From a bacterium (GTDB lineage Bacteria; Caldisericota; Caldisericia; UBA6126): DNA of 61,689 nt. The notes beneath the pieces were generated by a model. The model was not told the DNA's origin and did not search any database. It worked only from the letters and a program-made list of their open reading frames with translations. Positions 9,778 to 18,493 of the stretch are shown here, one piece after another; the first letter of the stretch is position 1; each line of letters starts with the position of its first letter. The stretch spans positions 1 to 61,689 of the forward strand of contig JAJFUD010000025.1 in the NCBI GenBank assembly GCA_021372585.1, read 5' to 3'. The position numbers and the translations under genes were made by a program.

Positions 9778-10077
9778 CTAAATAACGATATCTTTATATT
9801 TCAAAAACTGAAAGATGTCAATTTTTAATCCGGTCCAATCATCAGTTAACCCATAGGATAGGGTTTTGTGATGAAAATGACTGCCATGGTTTCTGTTGCA
9901 TTGTTTTAAGGGGCTGTACTTATCAATAGATTGTGATTCCATATGGTTGAAAAGTGCTAATGATACCCTCTTTAGAGATATATTCGTATGGCGTGTAGGC
10001 TCCTTTCCTTTTTTATCATAGAAAATCTTCGTTGGGGTAACGCTGATTCCGTATTCTGATGCTTTATGTTTAGCCAT
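9778..10077 (-). pseudogene. Decayed thioredoxin C-terminus
   Basis: The first 38 or so codons match the C-terminal half of the thioredoxin lipoproteins in this island: YGISVTPTKIFYDKKGKE followed by RHT corresponds to the IPTQVFFDATGKELERHT stretch at 3340-3400. The CxxC half is absent and the rest of the frame does not resemble the family. It looks like a third exported thioredoxin that lost its N-terminus and then frameshifted. No good ribosome site is seen before the ATG at 10077. Confidence 0.6.
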
Positions 10078-10238
10078 TCCTTACCCCTTCTTGCTCATCA
10101 ATACCTAATAAAAATACCTGAGTATAAATATATTATACTTCTATTATATTACAAGTATGTTATATATTAATTCAAAATTACTGGAAAAAGATTTTCCGAT
10201 TTTGTGATTTCTTTTATGAATTTACAACTTGATTACAG

Positions 10239-10285
10239 TATAATATCTAGTGTTATCCCAGTCCGTTGATTTGAGTGGATTGGGT
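10239..10285 (+). promoter_or_regulatory. Candidate -10 box and leader hairpin of the sulfur-relay operon
   Basis: A TATAAT box lies at 10239-10244, preceded by very A/T-rich DNA without a clear -35. Downstream, 10258-10265 (CCCAGTCC) can pair with 10278-10285 (GGATTGGG), an eight-pair stem with one G-U and a 12-nt loop, in the untranslated leader before the ATG at 10317. Function of the hairpin is unknown. Confidence 0.35.
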
Positions 10286-10316
10286 TTGACTATTATTTCG
10301 ATTCAGGGGGTTTCGA

Positions 10317-10796
10317 ATGGGTAAAAAAGCTTCAATCGTATTATTTTCCGGTGATTTTGATAAAGTCATGGCAGCGTATATTATCGCGAATGGTGCAGCT
10401 GCTTCGGGTATGGAAGTCACTATGTTCTTTACCTTCTGGGGGTTCAATGCCATTAAAAAGAACAAAGGGCCAATCATAGGAGCAAAAAACTGGATGCAGA
10501 AAATGATGGGTATGATGAACCGGGGAGGATCTTCCAGATTACCATTATCAAAATTTAATATGGGCGGTATGGGCAGATCGATGATGAAAAAAATCATGAA
10601 AGGCCAGAAAGTGCAAACTCTCGATGAGCTAATGGCTGATGCTGTTGACTTGGGAGTTAAATATATTGCTTGCAAGATGACGATGGATGTCATGGGTATC
10701 AGCAAGGAAGACCTGGTTCCCGAAGTAAAGGATATAGTCGGAGTCGCTACCTATATCGCGGAGGCCAAAGACTGCGATATCAATTTGTTTATTTAG
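10317..10796 (+). CDS. DsrE2-like sulfur carrier protein
   Basis: The 159-residue protein matches the DsrE/DsrE2 family. It starts with a Rossmann-like strand (KKASIVLFSGDFDKVMAAYI), has the FFTFWGFNA segment and the family's reactive cysteine in IACKMTMDVMG near residue 120. It lacks membrane helices apart from a Met-rich middle. DsrE2 proteins commonly sit beside TusA and pass persulfide sulfur between carriers. AGGGGG precedes the ATG. It is the first gene of a five-gene plus-strand operon and is followed after 9 nt by tusA. Confidence 0.85.
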   Translation: MGKKASIVLFSGDFDKVMAAYIIANGAAASGMEVTMFFTFWGFNAIKKNKGPIIGAKNWMQKMMGMMNRGGSSRLPLSKFNMGGMGRSMMKKIMKGQKVQTLDELMADAVDLGVKYIACKMTMDVMGISKEDLVPEVKDIVGVATYIAEAKDCDINLFI

Positions 10797-10805
10797 GAGG
10801 GCATG

Positions 10806-11036
10806 ATGCAAACCGATTTTGAATTAGATGCTACCGGGATGGCTTGTCCGGTGCCGATTGTGAAAACCGCTAAGAAAATGAGAGAGATGACACCCGGGCA
10901 AACGCTCAAGATCATCTCGGATGACGATGGTTTCCGGGCGGATATCGTCGCGTGGTGTGAATCCACCGGTAACGAGTTTCTTCAGCTGGATGAAGAGGGC
11001 GGAAAGTTAATCGGATACGTCAGGAAGGCAGCCTGA
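10806..11036 (+). CDS. tusA: TusA-family sulfurtransferase
   Basis: The 76-residue protein has the TusA signature: DATGMACPVPIVKTAK, where the Cys of the CPxP motif carries a persulfide. The ATG at 10806 is preferred over 10803 because AGGAGG at 10795-10800 is then five bases away. The stop overlaps the next start as TGATG. In this cassette it would receive or donate sulfur from the DsrE-type partners for tRNA thiolation, cofactor sulfur supply or sulfur respiration; the sequence does not say which. Confidence 0.93.
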   Translation: MQTDFELDATGMACPVPIVKTAKKMREMTPGQTLKIISDDDGFRADIVAWCESTGNEFLQLDEEGGKLIGYVRKAA

Positions 11037-11386
11037 TGCATCTGGGTTTTTTAATCACGACTTCGCCGTATACTTTTCAGAATATGGATCATGCGATTGG
11101 TTTGATGGAAGCAGCGCTGGAAAAAGGACACACCTGTGAGATGTTCCTGTATATGGACGGCGTGATCGCTTCCTCAGCCAATATCAAACCCGGCCAGGAC
11201 AGGAGCATACCGCTTAAAATGCAGGCATTAATCGAAAAGGGCGTCAGGGTGACCTCCTGCGGAGTTTGCTGTAATTACCGCGGCGTCAAGCACGCTGATT
11301 TTCAAAATGGAGTGAAGCAAGCCGGTTTGGCTGCCTTGGGCAGAATGATCAACGAATCTGACCGAGTCATTACATTGGGGTTTTAA
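11036..11386 (+). CDS. DsrE/TusD-like protein
   Basis: The 116-residue DsrE-family protein begins HLGFLITTSPYTFQNMDHA and keeps the reactive-cysteine region as TSCGVCCNYRGV, with three Cys close together near residues 75-80. In DsrEFH and TusBCD the equivalent Cys accepts sulfur from TusA. Translation is coupled to tusA by a one-base overlap. Downstream genes are the F- and H-type partners, so a hetero-oligomeric DsrEFH-like complex is likely. Confidence 0.85.
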   Translation: MHLGFLITTSPYTFQNMDHAIGLMEAALEKGHTCEMFLYMDGVIASSANIKPGQDRSIPLKMQALIEKGVRVTSCGVCCNYRGVKHADFQNGVKQAGLAALGRMINESDRVITLGF

Positions 11387-11387
11387 T

Positions 11388-11744
11388 ATGGAAAAAACAA
11401 CGATTATTTTAGTGACGGAACCACCTTACGGCTCTGCTATCTCCGCAGAAGCTTTCCGAAGTGCCATGGGCTTACCCACCGTGAATATCAAAACAAAAGT
11501 TATACTGACGGGGGATGGTATTTTTGCGATGTTGAAAAATGCCAAACCGAAAGAGACCCTGGATTTCGGGCACATGGGTGAAGCCTTTCAGATGGGTGAA
11601 GAATTTGATTTTACTACCTATGTTCACAAGGAGTCCTTCATGTCCAGAGGATTGAGTGAAGAAGATTTGATGTCATGCGAAATCATTGATAACGTTCAGC
11701 TGGAAACCATGTTACGGGAAGCTGATTCCATTTTGAGGTTTTAA
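11388..11744 (+). CDS. DsrF/TusC-like protein
   Basis: The 118-residue protein has the DsrE-fold layout (a TIILVTEPPYGSAISAEA start, then a central GDGIFAMLK strand-helix) and the position expected for the DsrF/TusC subunit between DsrE- and DsrH-like genes. It lacks the Cys cluster of its neighbour, as usual for a structural subunit. It starts one base after the preceding stop. Confidence 0.8.
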   Translation: MEKTTIILVTEPPYGSAISAEAFRSAMGLPTVNIKTKVILTGDGIFAMLKNAKPKETLDFGHMGEAFQMGEEFDFTTYVHKESFMSRGLSEEDLMSCEIIDNVQLETMLREADSILRF

Positions 11745-11746
11745 CC

Positions 11747-12046
11747 ATGAAAAAAATATGTTTTATGTTGACAAAGTCTCCCTATGGCCATACTGAGACG
11801 TCGGAGCTATTGAACAGAGCGAGACCGGGAGATGTTGTAGTGATCGCCCAGGATGCGGTATTTGCCTTAACTGATCCTGCCGGTGATTTCTCACGGCAGG
11901 TTACCCAAAAAAAGGAGAGCGGAGTCAACATAGTCGCTTCGGCTCCGGATTGTCTGGCTCGCGGGATTCAGCCTTTCCCAACGATACCTTGGGTCAGTTT
12001 TGCGGAACAGGTGGACTTAATCTGTGAATGCGAGTTATTCTGCTAA
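11747..12046 (+). CDS. DsrH/TusB-like protein
   Basis: The 99-residue protein matches the DsrH/TusB family: KKICFMLTKSPYGHTETSEL, the GDVVVIAQDAVFAL middle and a DLICECELFC tail. The sulfur-binding Cys found near residue 20 in phototroph DsrH is absent here (the region reads HTETSELLN); the only N-terminal Cys is residue 5. It may therefore be a structural subunit. It is the last gene of the cassette and ends 10 nt from a convergent gene. Confidence 0.8.
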   Translation: MKKICFMLTKSPYGHTETSELLNRARPGDVVVIAQDAVFALTDPAGDFSRQVTQKKESGVNIVASAPDCLARGIQPFPTIPWVSFAEQVDLICECELFC

Positions 12047-12055
12047 GTTGATCCG

Positions 12056-12406
12056 TTAATCTTCGAGTTCTCCGGGGCTGGTATCCAGATAGAGCAGATT
12101 GTTGTCCGGATCGCGCATGTAGATGCTGCCTGTCCCATCCTCATTTACTGCTTCTGTTTTCTCAACCGGTAGTCCGGTTTTTTTCAACCAATTTTGTAAA
12201 CGATAGATATTCCCACCTCTGAAATTCAGAAGGTTTTCTTCAATATAGCCCTGGTACAGCCCTAAAACAAAATCCCGGTAGTGCAAAATACCCCATCCTT
12301 CTTCCGGGTAAACTTCCTGGTCAATAAAACCCAGTTTATGGTAAAATTCAAGAGAAGTAGTCAGTTCCTTCACATGTAAACACAATTCTACTCGACCAAG
12401 GTTCAT
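12056..12406 (-). CDS. Glyoxalase/bleomycin-resistance (VOC) family protein
   Basis: This 116-residue single VOC domain has two betaalphabetabetabeta units: NLGRVELCLHVKELTTSLEF with a GFID strand, then the terminal YMRDPDNNLLYLD motif. Metal-binding candidates include Glu in the first strand and the Asp/Asn-rich C-terminal motif. TGGAGG precedes the ATG. Substrate cannot be told; VOC proteins include lyases, isomerases and antibiotic-binding proteins. It converges with the sulfur cassette and appears to be monocistronic. Confidence 0.85.
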   Translation of the reverse strand: MNLGRVELCLHVKELTTSLEFYHKLGFIDQEVYPEEGWGILHYRDFVLGLYQGYIEENLLNFRGGNIYRLQNWLKKTGLPVEKTEAVNEDGTGSIYMRDPDNNLLYLDTSPGELED

Positions 12407-12566
12407 GGTTATGCCTCCAAAACTTTCCCACTATTTATTTTAAGTTATCCACTGCTGTGGAAAACTCGTTGATATCTTTTTTATTTTATATTAAAAATCA
12501 GATGTGCTCTGTTAAAAAATAACAGAAATATAATTATTCAAATAAAAAAATGGAACGTTAAAAAGC

Positions 12567-13004
12567 CTACTTTTTCAGTTCTGATGTGCAAAAAGGACAA
12601 CGAGTAGCTTTAATGGGAATCTGGGTAAAACAATAGGGGCATTCTTTGGTGTTTTCCTGAATCACTGTCTCATTTTTCTTTTTCAAGCGTGCAATCTGTT
12701 TGATGAGGATAAACAGAACAAGAGCGATGATCAGAAAGTCGAGCACCTGGTTGATAAATACACCGTAATTTAATGTGACCGCTCCGGCTTCCTTTGCTTC
12801 CGCCAGGGTTTGGTAAGTTCCGCCGGACAATCTGAAAAAGAGATTGGTGAAATCAATTTTACCGAATAATAAGCTTAAGGGCGGCATAATGATGTCGTTG
12901 ACCAAAGAACTGATGATTTTTCCAAAAGCTACCCCAATCATGATACCCACTGCCGTATCGATAAGGGTTCCTTTCACGGCAAATTCTTTAAAATCTTTCC
13001 ACAT
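12567..13004 (-). CDS. mscL: Large-conductance mechanosensitive channel with zinc-ribbon tail
   Basis: Residues 1-105 are a typical Msc[21 protein letters not shown] in TM1, [10 protein letters not shown], and TM2 [14 protein letters not shown]. The remaining 40 residues end in [18 protein letters not shown], a two-CxxC zinc ribbon that replaces the usual helical bundle end. MscL opens under osmotic downshock. It has AAGGAGGAGCG before the ATG and follows the copZ-like gene by 11 nt in the metal-transport run. The zinc ribbon occurs in some MscL proteins; its role is unknown. Confidence 0.93.
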   Translation of the reverse strand: MWKDFKEFAVKGTLIDTAVGIMIGVAFGKIISSLVNDIIMPPLSLLFGKIDFTNLFFRLSGGTYQTLAEAKEAGAVTLNYGVFINQVLDFLIIALVLFILIKQIARLKKKNETVIQENTKECPYCFTQIPIKATRCPFCTSELKK

Positions 13005-13015
13005 TTCGCTCCTCC

Positions 13016-13210
13016 TTAGATAACTTCAGACGGATAACCGATCTCTGTTAATTTTTTCAAGACTGCGTCCAGGTTATCGGTTTCCAACGTAATGATTTTC
13101 GTGGCGAGATCCACTTCTGTATGCTCGGCACCCAATTCCTTCAAGGCTTGTTTGATGTGCATGACACAATGCATACAGGAGATCTCTTTGCTGAACAACT
13201 TCACTGTCAT
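13016..13210 (-). CDS. copZ: HMA-domain metallochaperone (CopZ-like)
   Basis: This 64-residue HMA domain has CMHC ([17 protein letters not shown]) as its metal-binding motif and the betaalphabetabetaalphabeta length of CopZ. The family delivers Cu(I) to CopA-type ATPases. AGGAGG lies upstream of the ATG. It sits downstream of copA and the ZIP gene on the same strand, so copper handling is the likely role. Confidence 0.88.
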   Translation of the reverse strand: MTVKLFSKEISCMHCVMHIKQALKELGAEHTEVDLATKIITLETDNLDAVLKKLTEIGYPSEVI

Positions 13211-13236
13211 CTTCTTCCTCCTCTTTTGATGATGTT

Positions 13237-14013
13237 TTATATTTTATCCAATAAAAAAGCACATAAAAATCCAATCACGGTAATCAAACCTGCAAAATTA
13301 TGCGTTTCTGCAAAGGCTTCCGGAATCATAGTATCCACAATCATCGCAAGAACAGCGCCGGCTGCGGAGGCAGTAATCAAGGCAATGATCCTGACATTTA
13401 AATTTTGTAAGAAAAGAAAGGCAGTGCCGGAACATACAGCACTGATCACTGCGATGCTAAGCCAAATCGTGAGTACGTATTGCCAACTTTTTTTGTTCTT
13501 TCTCATTCCTGCTGAACTTGAAAGACCCTCGGGGATATTGGAGACAAAGACTGCAGCGATCATCACGATGCTAATCGTACCCCCCTTGATCATACTGAGT
13601 CCGATAACGATGGATTCCGGTATCCCGTCAATCAAGGCACCGATCGCGATTGACCAATCATTGTTCCTGAATTCATCCGTATTCGATTGAGGAAGGAAAT
13701 TCGATCTTTTTCGATGTTTCGCACCGTATTTTGAAACAAAAAAATTGGCAACCGAGTAGACTAAGGCTCCTGACAGGAAACCTATCACGGTGAATTGTAT
13801 TCCCCCTTTTTGGTAGGCTTTTTCGACTAACTCAAAAGACAATGCGGATATTAACGTGCCGCTGCCAAATGCCATCACTCCGGCTACCACTCTCTGGTTC
13901 AATTGACCAAAATAGCCGATCACTGAACCCACTAACAAGGCTATTCCTGTAAAGCCTCCCCAGAAGGCGGCTTGAAAAGATGAAACGATCAATGGCGTCA
14001 TGAATGGGGTCAT
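13237..14013 (-). CDS. ZIP-family metal transporter
   Basis: This membrane protein of about 258 residues shows the ZIP signature in TM4 and TM5 (IGALIDGIPESIVIGLSM and SNIPEGLSSSAG), where D, E and the IPE residues form the metal path. The usual His residues of the motifs are replaced by Asp/Asn, so the preferred ion may differ from zinc. The ATG at 14013 is chosen because upstream codons run into copA; an in-frame ATG at 14040 would overlap copA by 26 nt. It starts 1 nt after the copA stop, so the two are coupled. Confidence 0.85.
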   Translation of the reverse strand: MTPFMTPLIVSSFQAAFWGGFTGIALLVGSVIGYFGQLNQRVVAGVMAFGSGTLISALSFELVEKAYQKGGIQFTVIGFLSGALVYSVANFFVSKYGAKHRKRSNFLPQSNTDEFRNNDWSIAIGALIDGIPESIVIGLSMIKGGTISIVMIAAVFVSNIPEGLSSSAGMRKNKKSWQYVLTIWLSIAVISAVCSGTAFLFLQNLNVRIIALITASAAGAVLAMIVDTMIPEAFAETHNFAGLITVIGFLCAFLLDKI

Positions 14014-14014
14014 A

Positions 14015-16207
14015 CTAATGAGAAGTCCTTTGGGCCTCATTTTTGATTCGTAAGGAATTGAAGACAACGGTGATGGAGCTCAATGCCATCGCACTCTCCG
14101 CTATAGCCGGATGCAGGAAACCCATCATGGCTAACGGAATGGCAACTAGGTTATAAATAAATGCCCAGAAGAGGTTTTGGCGGATCACCTTGAAAGTGGT
14201 TCGGGCGATATGAATCACGTCCACCACTTTAGAGATCCCTCCCTGGACGATAATGATATCGGAATTATCGATCGCCAGGTCTGTTCCGGAACCGATGGAA
14301 ACCCCGATATCAGATCCTTTCAGGGAAGCGGCGTCGTTCATGCCGTCTCCGACCATCATAATCTTCTTCCCCTGAGAGCGAAAAGAATCCAGAATCGTAA
14401 GTTTCTGCCCGGGTTTGGTGTTTGCAAAAACCTGTTCGATCCCGACTCTCTCTGCGACAATACGGGCGGTCGCTTCCTGATCTCCGGTGACCATGACCGG
14501 GGTGACACCCATTTTAAGCAATGTGGCGATGCCTTGTTTGGAATCTTCCCGGAGCGGGTCTTCTATCACGATATAGCCAGCCTTAACCTCGTCTTTCAAA
14601 ACTTCTACCACCGTTTGACCAAGCTGGTAAAAGGTTGAGTAATCGTCCGGATGCTTTGGTTTACCAATAAAATAACGGTGGTTTTGCCAGGTGGTGCGGA
14701 CACCCTCCCCCATTGTTTCCTCAATCGTGATGCCCGGTAAACGAGTCTCTGTGATGAAGCTGACCGCTTTGGCCAGGGGGTGGGTAGAGAGAGATTCCAT
14801 GCTGGCTACCAGATCTTTCATCTCCGCATCGAGCGTGTGTTGAACGACAACCGGTTGCCCTTTGGTCAGGGTGCCCGTTTTATCGAGTAAAACGATGTCA
14901 ATGTCTTTCGAGGTTTGGATAGCTTCGGCATTGCGGATAATCAATCCTTTTTTGGCTGCCAGTCCGGTACCGGCGATTAAAGCCATCGGGGTGGCCAATC
15001 CTAAAGCGCAGGGACAGGCGATCACCATGGTGGAGACAAAAGCAAACAACGCAAAGGACAGAGGGGAGTCTGTTTTCAGGATCCACGGTAAATATGGCCT
15101 GACATTGTCCAGAAAAGGAGAGAGAGAGGGGTAGAAGAAGTACCAGACAATTCCGCTGATGAAGGCAAGTGCGGCGATAATCGGGACAAACCAGAGCGTG
15201 ATGAGATCCGCAAAAGCTTGGATAGGCACTTTGGAGCCTTGGGCTTCCTGAATGAGCTGTATCATTTGAGAGAGGAAAGTGTCCTCCCCGACTTTCGTTA
15301 CGTTGACTTTGATCGGGGAGGTGATATTCAGAGATCCTCCCGTAATCGTATCTTTTAGACGTTTTAGGACAGGGATCGGTTCTCCGGAAATCATCGATTC
15401 ATCCACGGAGCCGGAACCTTCCAACACTTCGCCATCAGCCGGAAAACGTTCCCCCGGTTTGACCAGTACCGCCTGGTTTGGTTTCAACATCGCGATGGGA
15501 ATCATAAATTCCCCTTCAGCTGTGATCAACCGGGCTTCTCGGGATTGGACGTTCAGGAGAGCTTTAATCTCACGGCTGGCACGGTCCCTTAACCAGGATT
15601 CGATAAAGCGACCAGTCAGGTGCAGTGTGACAATCATCGCACCGATAGCGCCGAAAGACAGTAGGTCGAGAGAGAGAATATGTAGCATCGAGAGCAGGTG
15701 AAGAACCGAGGTGACCCAGGCAGTAAAAGCACCCAGAAATATCAAGGTGTCCATATTGGTGTGGGAGTGAGTTAACGCGATCCAGGCGCCCCGGATGGTC
15801 TTTCTCCCGGTGTAGAAGATGATGAAAGTACTCAGGACGATCTCGATCCAGGGGTAACTACTATGCAGGAAGGGGGGCAGCCGTTTTAGCATGTGAAAAA
15901 CCATCAGGGTGGCAAGTGGGAGGAGTGCGATGACAGAGACCAACCAATTAACTTTGGTCTGCTGGAAGCGTTTTTTTTCGGCAGTATCGTCCATTTCGAG
16001 ACTAACTCGGTATCCGCCTTTGATCACCGCTTTTTCCAAATCTGCCATGGTTACAGTGGATTCAGCGATGACAAAAGCGGTATTGGTGCCTAAGTTGATG
16101 GAAGCATACTGGACGCCGGGAACAGCCAAGAGGTTTCTCTCATTAATTCTGGAGCAGGAAGCGCAGGTCATCCCTAAAACCTTAAAAGAAAATTTCTGTG
16201 TTTCCAT
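14015..16207 (-). CDS. copA: Copper-type P1B ATPase
   Basis: The 730-residue protein has one N-terminal HMA domain (GMTCASC), the CPC transmembrane motif in VIACPCALGLATP, phosphorylation motif DKTGTLT, the STHPLAKA His-Pro motif and hinge GDGMNDAASL. CPC with a GMTCASC domain and the MALSS end-helix marks the Cu(I)-exporting P1B-1 group. A start with TGGAGGAGCC-type spacing is not obvious, but the ATG gives the full HMA. It is followed by the ZIP gene, a CopZ-like chaperone and mscL on the same strand. Confidence 0.93.
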   Translation of the reverse strand: METQKFSFKVLGMTCASCSRINERNLLAVPGVQYASINLGTNTAFVIAESTVTMADLEKAVIKGGYRVSLEMDDTAEKKRFQQTKVNWLVSVIALLPLATLMVFHMLKRLPPFLHSSYPWIEIVLSTFIIFYTGRKTIRGAWIALTHSHTNMDTLIFLGAFTAWVTSVLHLLSMLHILSLDLLSFGAIGAMIVTLHLTGRFIESWLRDRASREIKALLNVQSREARLITAEGEFMIPIAMLKPNQAVLVKPGERFPADGEVLEGSGSVDESMISGEPIPVLKRLKDTITGGSLNITSPIKVNVTKVGEDTFLSQMIQLIQEAQGSKVPIQAFADLITLWFVPIIAALAFISGIVWYFFYPSLSPFLDNVRPYLPWILKTDSPLSFALFAFVSTMVIACPCALGLATPMALIAGTGLAAKKGLIIRNAEAIQTSKDIDIVLLDKTGTLTKGQPVVVQHTLDAEMKDLVASMESLSTHPLAKAVSFITETRLPGITIEETMGEGVRTTWQNHRYFIGKPKHPDDYSTFYQLGQTVVEVLKDEVKAGYIVIEDPLREDSKQGIATLLKMGVTPVMVTGDQEATARIVAERVGIEQVFANTKPGQKLTILDSFRSQGKKIMMVGDGMNDAASLKGSDIGVSIGSGTDLAIDNSDIIIVQGGISKVVDVIHIARTTFKVIRQNLFWAFIYNLVAIPLAMMGFLHPAIAESAMALSSITVVFNSLRIKNEAQRTSH

Positions 16208-16264
16208 GGCTCCTCTTTTCTGTTATAAAAACTTATAGAAAGAACCAGTCAGATCCCAAAAAGT

Positions 16265-18424
16265 TTATTTCTTTGCGAGCGAGAGCACTTCCGGAAAGTC
16301 GAGATGCAGAGACCGTAATGTCTCTTCTGTGGGAATACCGTTCTTAGACCAACCCCTGCGGGCATACACAGCGTCCTGGAGCTTTTCGTATTGGTCCTCG
16401 CGGTAAGCGCGCAGGATTTTTATTTTTTCTTCCGTGGATTTCCCGGTCGGATCGACATGCAATATCTCTTTCAGCTGGTCGTCATAACGGCTCTGGCGGG
16501 ATTCATATTCATGCACGGTGACCGGACCCATGGACCGATACGGGACCAGATCGTCTTTTCGATCTCCCCTGCCAAGTCTGACACTGAACATGCGCTGAAA
16601 GTTATACACCCTTCTCGATTGGTTAATCATCTCCTCTTTACTGAGGGGCTGCCCAGTCACACCTTCGTATAGCCAGCAGTAGTTCTCAACATGCTCGGGT
16701 ACTTTGGCTGCTTCCATGCCGGAGTATTTCGTGCGGTTGTCAGCCGGTTCGGTGTCATTCCACGGAAGTTTGCATAAACCAACCAGGGAGAACCAGGTAC
16801 GGAATAAGGGGAAGTAGAATAACGCTTCGGCTTTGTCCTGGAACGTAGGGAGCTGCTTTTTCACCTGATCCATGAAAATCAGCCAGGCTTCATCATGCTG
16901 GGGACCTTTGTTTGCCATACCGAAACCACCCTGTTGAGCAAGGGATTCTTTGGTCATGTATTCCGAGAATTCCAATCCCTTGACTTCCATGCCGATGTCC
17001 TGTAGGAACTGAGCGGGAGCATGGTGGTGTTCTACTAAGTATTGTTTGATTTTACGGATACCGGACCCGGCGATTTTACCGAATTTATCACCACGGGCAA
17101 TTTTATGAATCAATTCCATAGCTGCTTCTGTATTGCCAAAACGGAGATCCAGCCCTTCGGTGATTGTTTTGTCGATAATACCAGCTTCATAGCATTCCAT
17201 CAGGAACGCGATAATAGTAGCAGCAGAGATATTGTCCAATCCATAGTGATCGCAGTAAAAATTCGATTCAATCACAAAATCAGCATCCCAACAACCAAGG
17301 TTGGAGCCCAAACCGCCGACACCCTCGTATTCCGGACCGTCTACGATGACTTTCTGTCCTTTTAAGGGACCGGTTTTGAGTTCAAAATTGTCGACAGCGT
17401 GCGCGCAGGATAGGGTACAGCCATACCAACAGCCATCATTCATTCCCTGAGTAAACTTGGTTTTCCAGACTCCGGATTCAATGGCGTGGATCCGGTCATC
17501 GGAGCCGTACTGGTAATTATTAACAGGCAATACATCGGCAGCATTCAGAGTCTCGATCATATTGACCGTACCGATGGAGCGCATGCGGCAATTGGTGGCA
17601 TCGAGCTGAATGATCTCTTTGTTGATGCGCGAACCGGCCTGACGAATAAGCTCCGGATTGGCAACATGATTGCTGTCTGCCTTAATACCGGCGTATCGAA
17701 CCACGATCGCTTTCATGTGTTTATCACGGAAAGTGGTGCCCGGTCCGCCTCTCCCGGCTTGTTTAACGCGGGTGTGCTTTCGTTTGGTATCATAAAAACT
17801 GAAATTCAACATACCAATTAAACTATTTTCTGCACCAGTGCCGGTAGAAACCACACTGACATTCTTCTTGTCTTCTTCATCATGGGCATACATCTCGGTC
17901 AGTTGTTCCACCAAGTAGTAGGAATCGACTTCTTCAAGAGGCGCTTCTTCTATTTGGACAAGTCCTTCGTTGCCATCAATGAAGATAATGATATCCTTTT
18001 CGGCCTTTCCCTGCACTTCCATTAAATCAAATCCGCTGAACTTCAGGAAAGAACCAAAATAACCACCCACATTGTTGTCCATGGGGAGTCCGGTGATAGG
18101 GGAGACAGCGACCACATGGCACTTACCGCTTCCGGGATACTGGGTGATGCCCATGATGGGACCATTGCAGAAGCAGATCTCATTCTCCGGGTCGTCCCAT
18201 TGGGTCGTAGGTTTGGTGGCTTGCCACAAGTACCACATCCCATAGCCTTTCCCGCCGATGAATATCTCTTTGATGTTTTCAGGAATCGTATGTTCCTGGA
18301 TTTGAAGATTGCTTAGATTGATATGAAGGCGTTTATTGCTGTAACCCTTTTCAATGGGTGAAGGTGTGTACCGATAAGTCGCGATGATCTTATGGACCTT
18401 CTTTAATTCTTCTACTGAATGCAT
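16265..18424 (-). CDS. aor: Aldehyde ferredoxin oxidoreductase-family tungstoenzyme
   Basis: The 719-residue protein has the AOR-family N-domain (FIGGKGYGMWYLW, NGPIMGITQYPGSGKCHVV, GPGTTFRDKHMKAIVV) and the iron-sulfur segment NDGCWYGCTLSCAH. Its cluster cysteines are spaced CX3CX3C (332, 336, 340) rather than the textbook CX2CX3C, with a likely fourth Cys in GLCKLPW. The enzymes oxidise aldehydes or related substrates with ferredoxin using tungstobispterin. Length exceeds the common 600-630, so it is a divergent subfamily with unknown substrate. AAGGAGGGG precedes the ATG. It lies 70 nt downstream of tupC on the same strand, which ties it to tungstate uptake. Confidence 0.88.
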   Translation of the reverse strand: MHSVEELKKVHKIIATYRYTPSPIEKGYSNKRLHINLSNLQIQEHTIPENIKEIFIGGKGYGMWYLWQATKPTTQWDDPENEICFCNGPIMGITQYPGSGKCHVVAVSPITGLPMDNNVGGYFGSFLKFSGFDLMEVQGKAEKDIIIFIDGNEGLVQIEEAPLEEVDSYYLVEQLTEMYAHDEEDKKNVSVVSTGTGAENSLIGMLNFSFYDTKRKHTRVKQAGRGGPGTTFRDKHMKAIVVRYAGIKADSNHVANPELIRQAGSRINKEIIQLDATNCRMRSIGTVNMIETLNAADVLPVNNYQYGSDDRIHAIESGVWKTKFTQGMNDGCWYGCTLSCAHAVDNFELKTGPLKGQKVIVDGPEYEGVGGLGSNLGCWDADFVIESNFYCDHYGLDNISAATIIAFLMECYEAGIIDKTITEGLDLRFGNTEAAMELIHKIARGDKFGKIAGSGIRKIKQYLVEHHHAPAQFLQDIGMEVKGLEFSEYMTKESLAQQGGFGMANKGPQHDEAWLIFMDQVKKQLPTFQDKAEALFYFPLFRTWFSLVGLCKLPWNDTEPADNRTKYSGMEAAKVPEHVENYCWLYEGVTGQPLSKEEMINQSRRVYNFQRMFSVRLGRGDRKDDLVPYRSMGPVTVHEYESRQSRYDDQLKEILHVDPTGKSTEEKIKILRAYREDQYEKLQDAVYARRGWSKNGIPTEETLRSLHLDFPEVLSLAKK

Positions 18425-18493
18425 AACAACCCCTCCTTACAAATTACCGAAAACTCTCACTATATTGTAATTTCTAAAGAGTAAATTGCAAAA

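Noticed and set aside
10253-10705. 150-codon minus-strand frame opposite the DsrE2 gene
   Set aside because: It is the antisense of a clear DsrE2 coding region, and its hydrophobic look comes from that.
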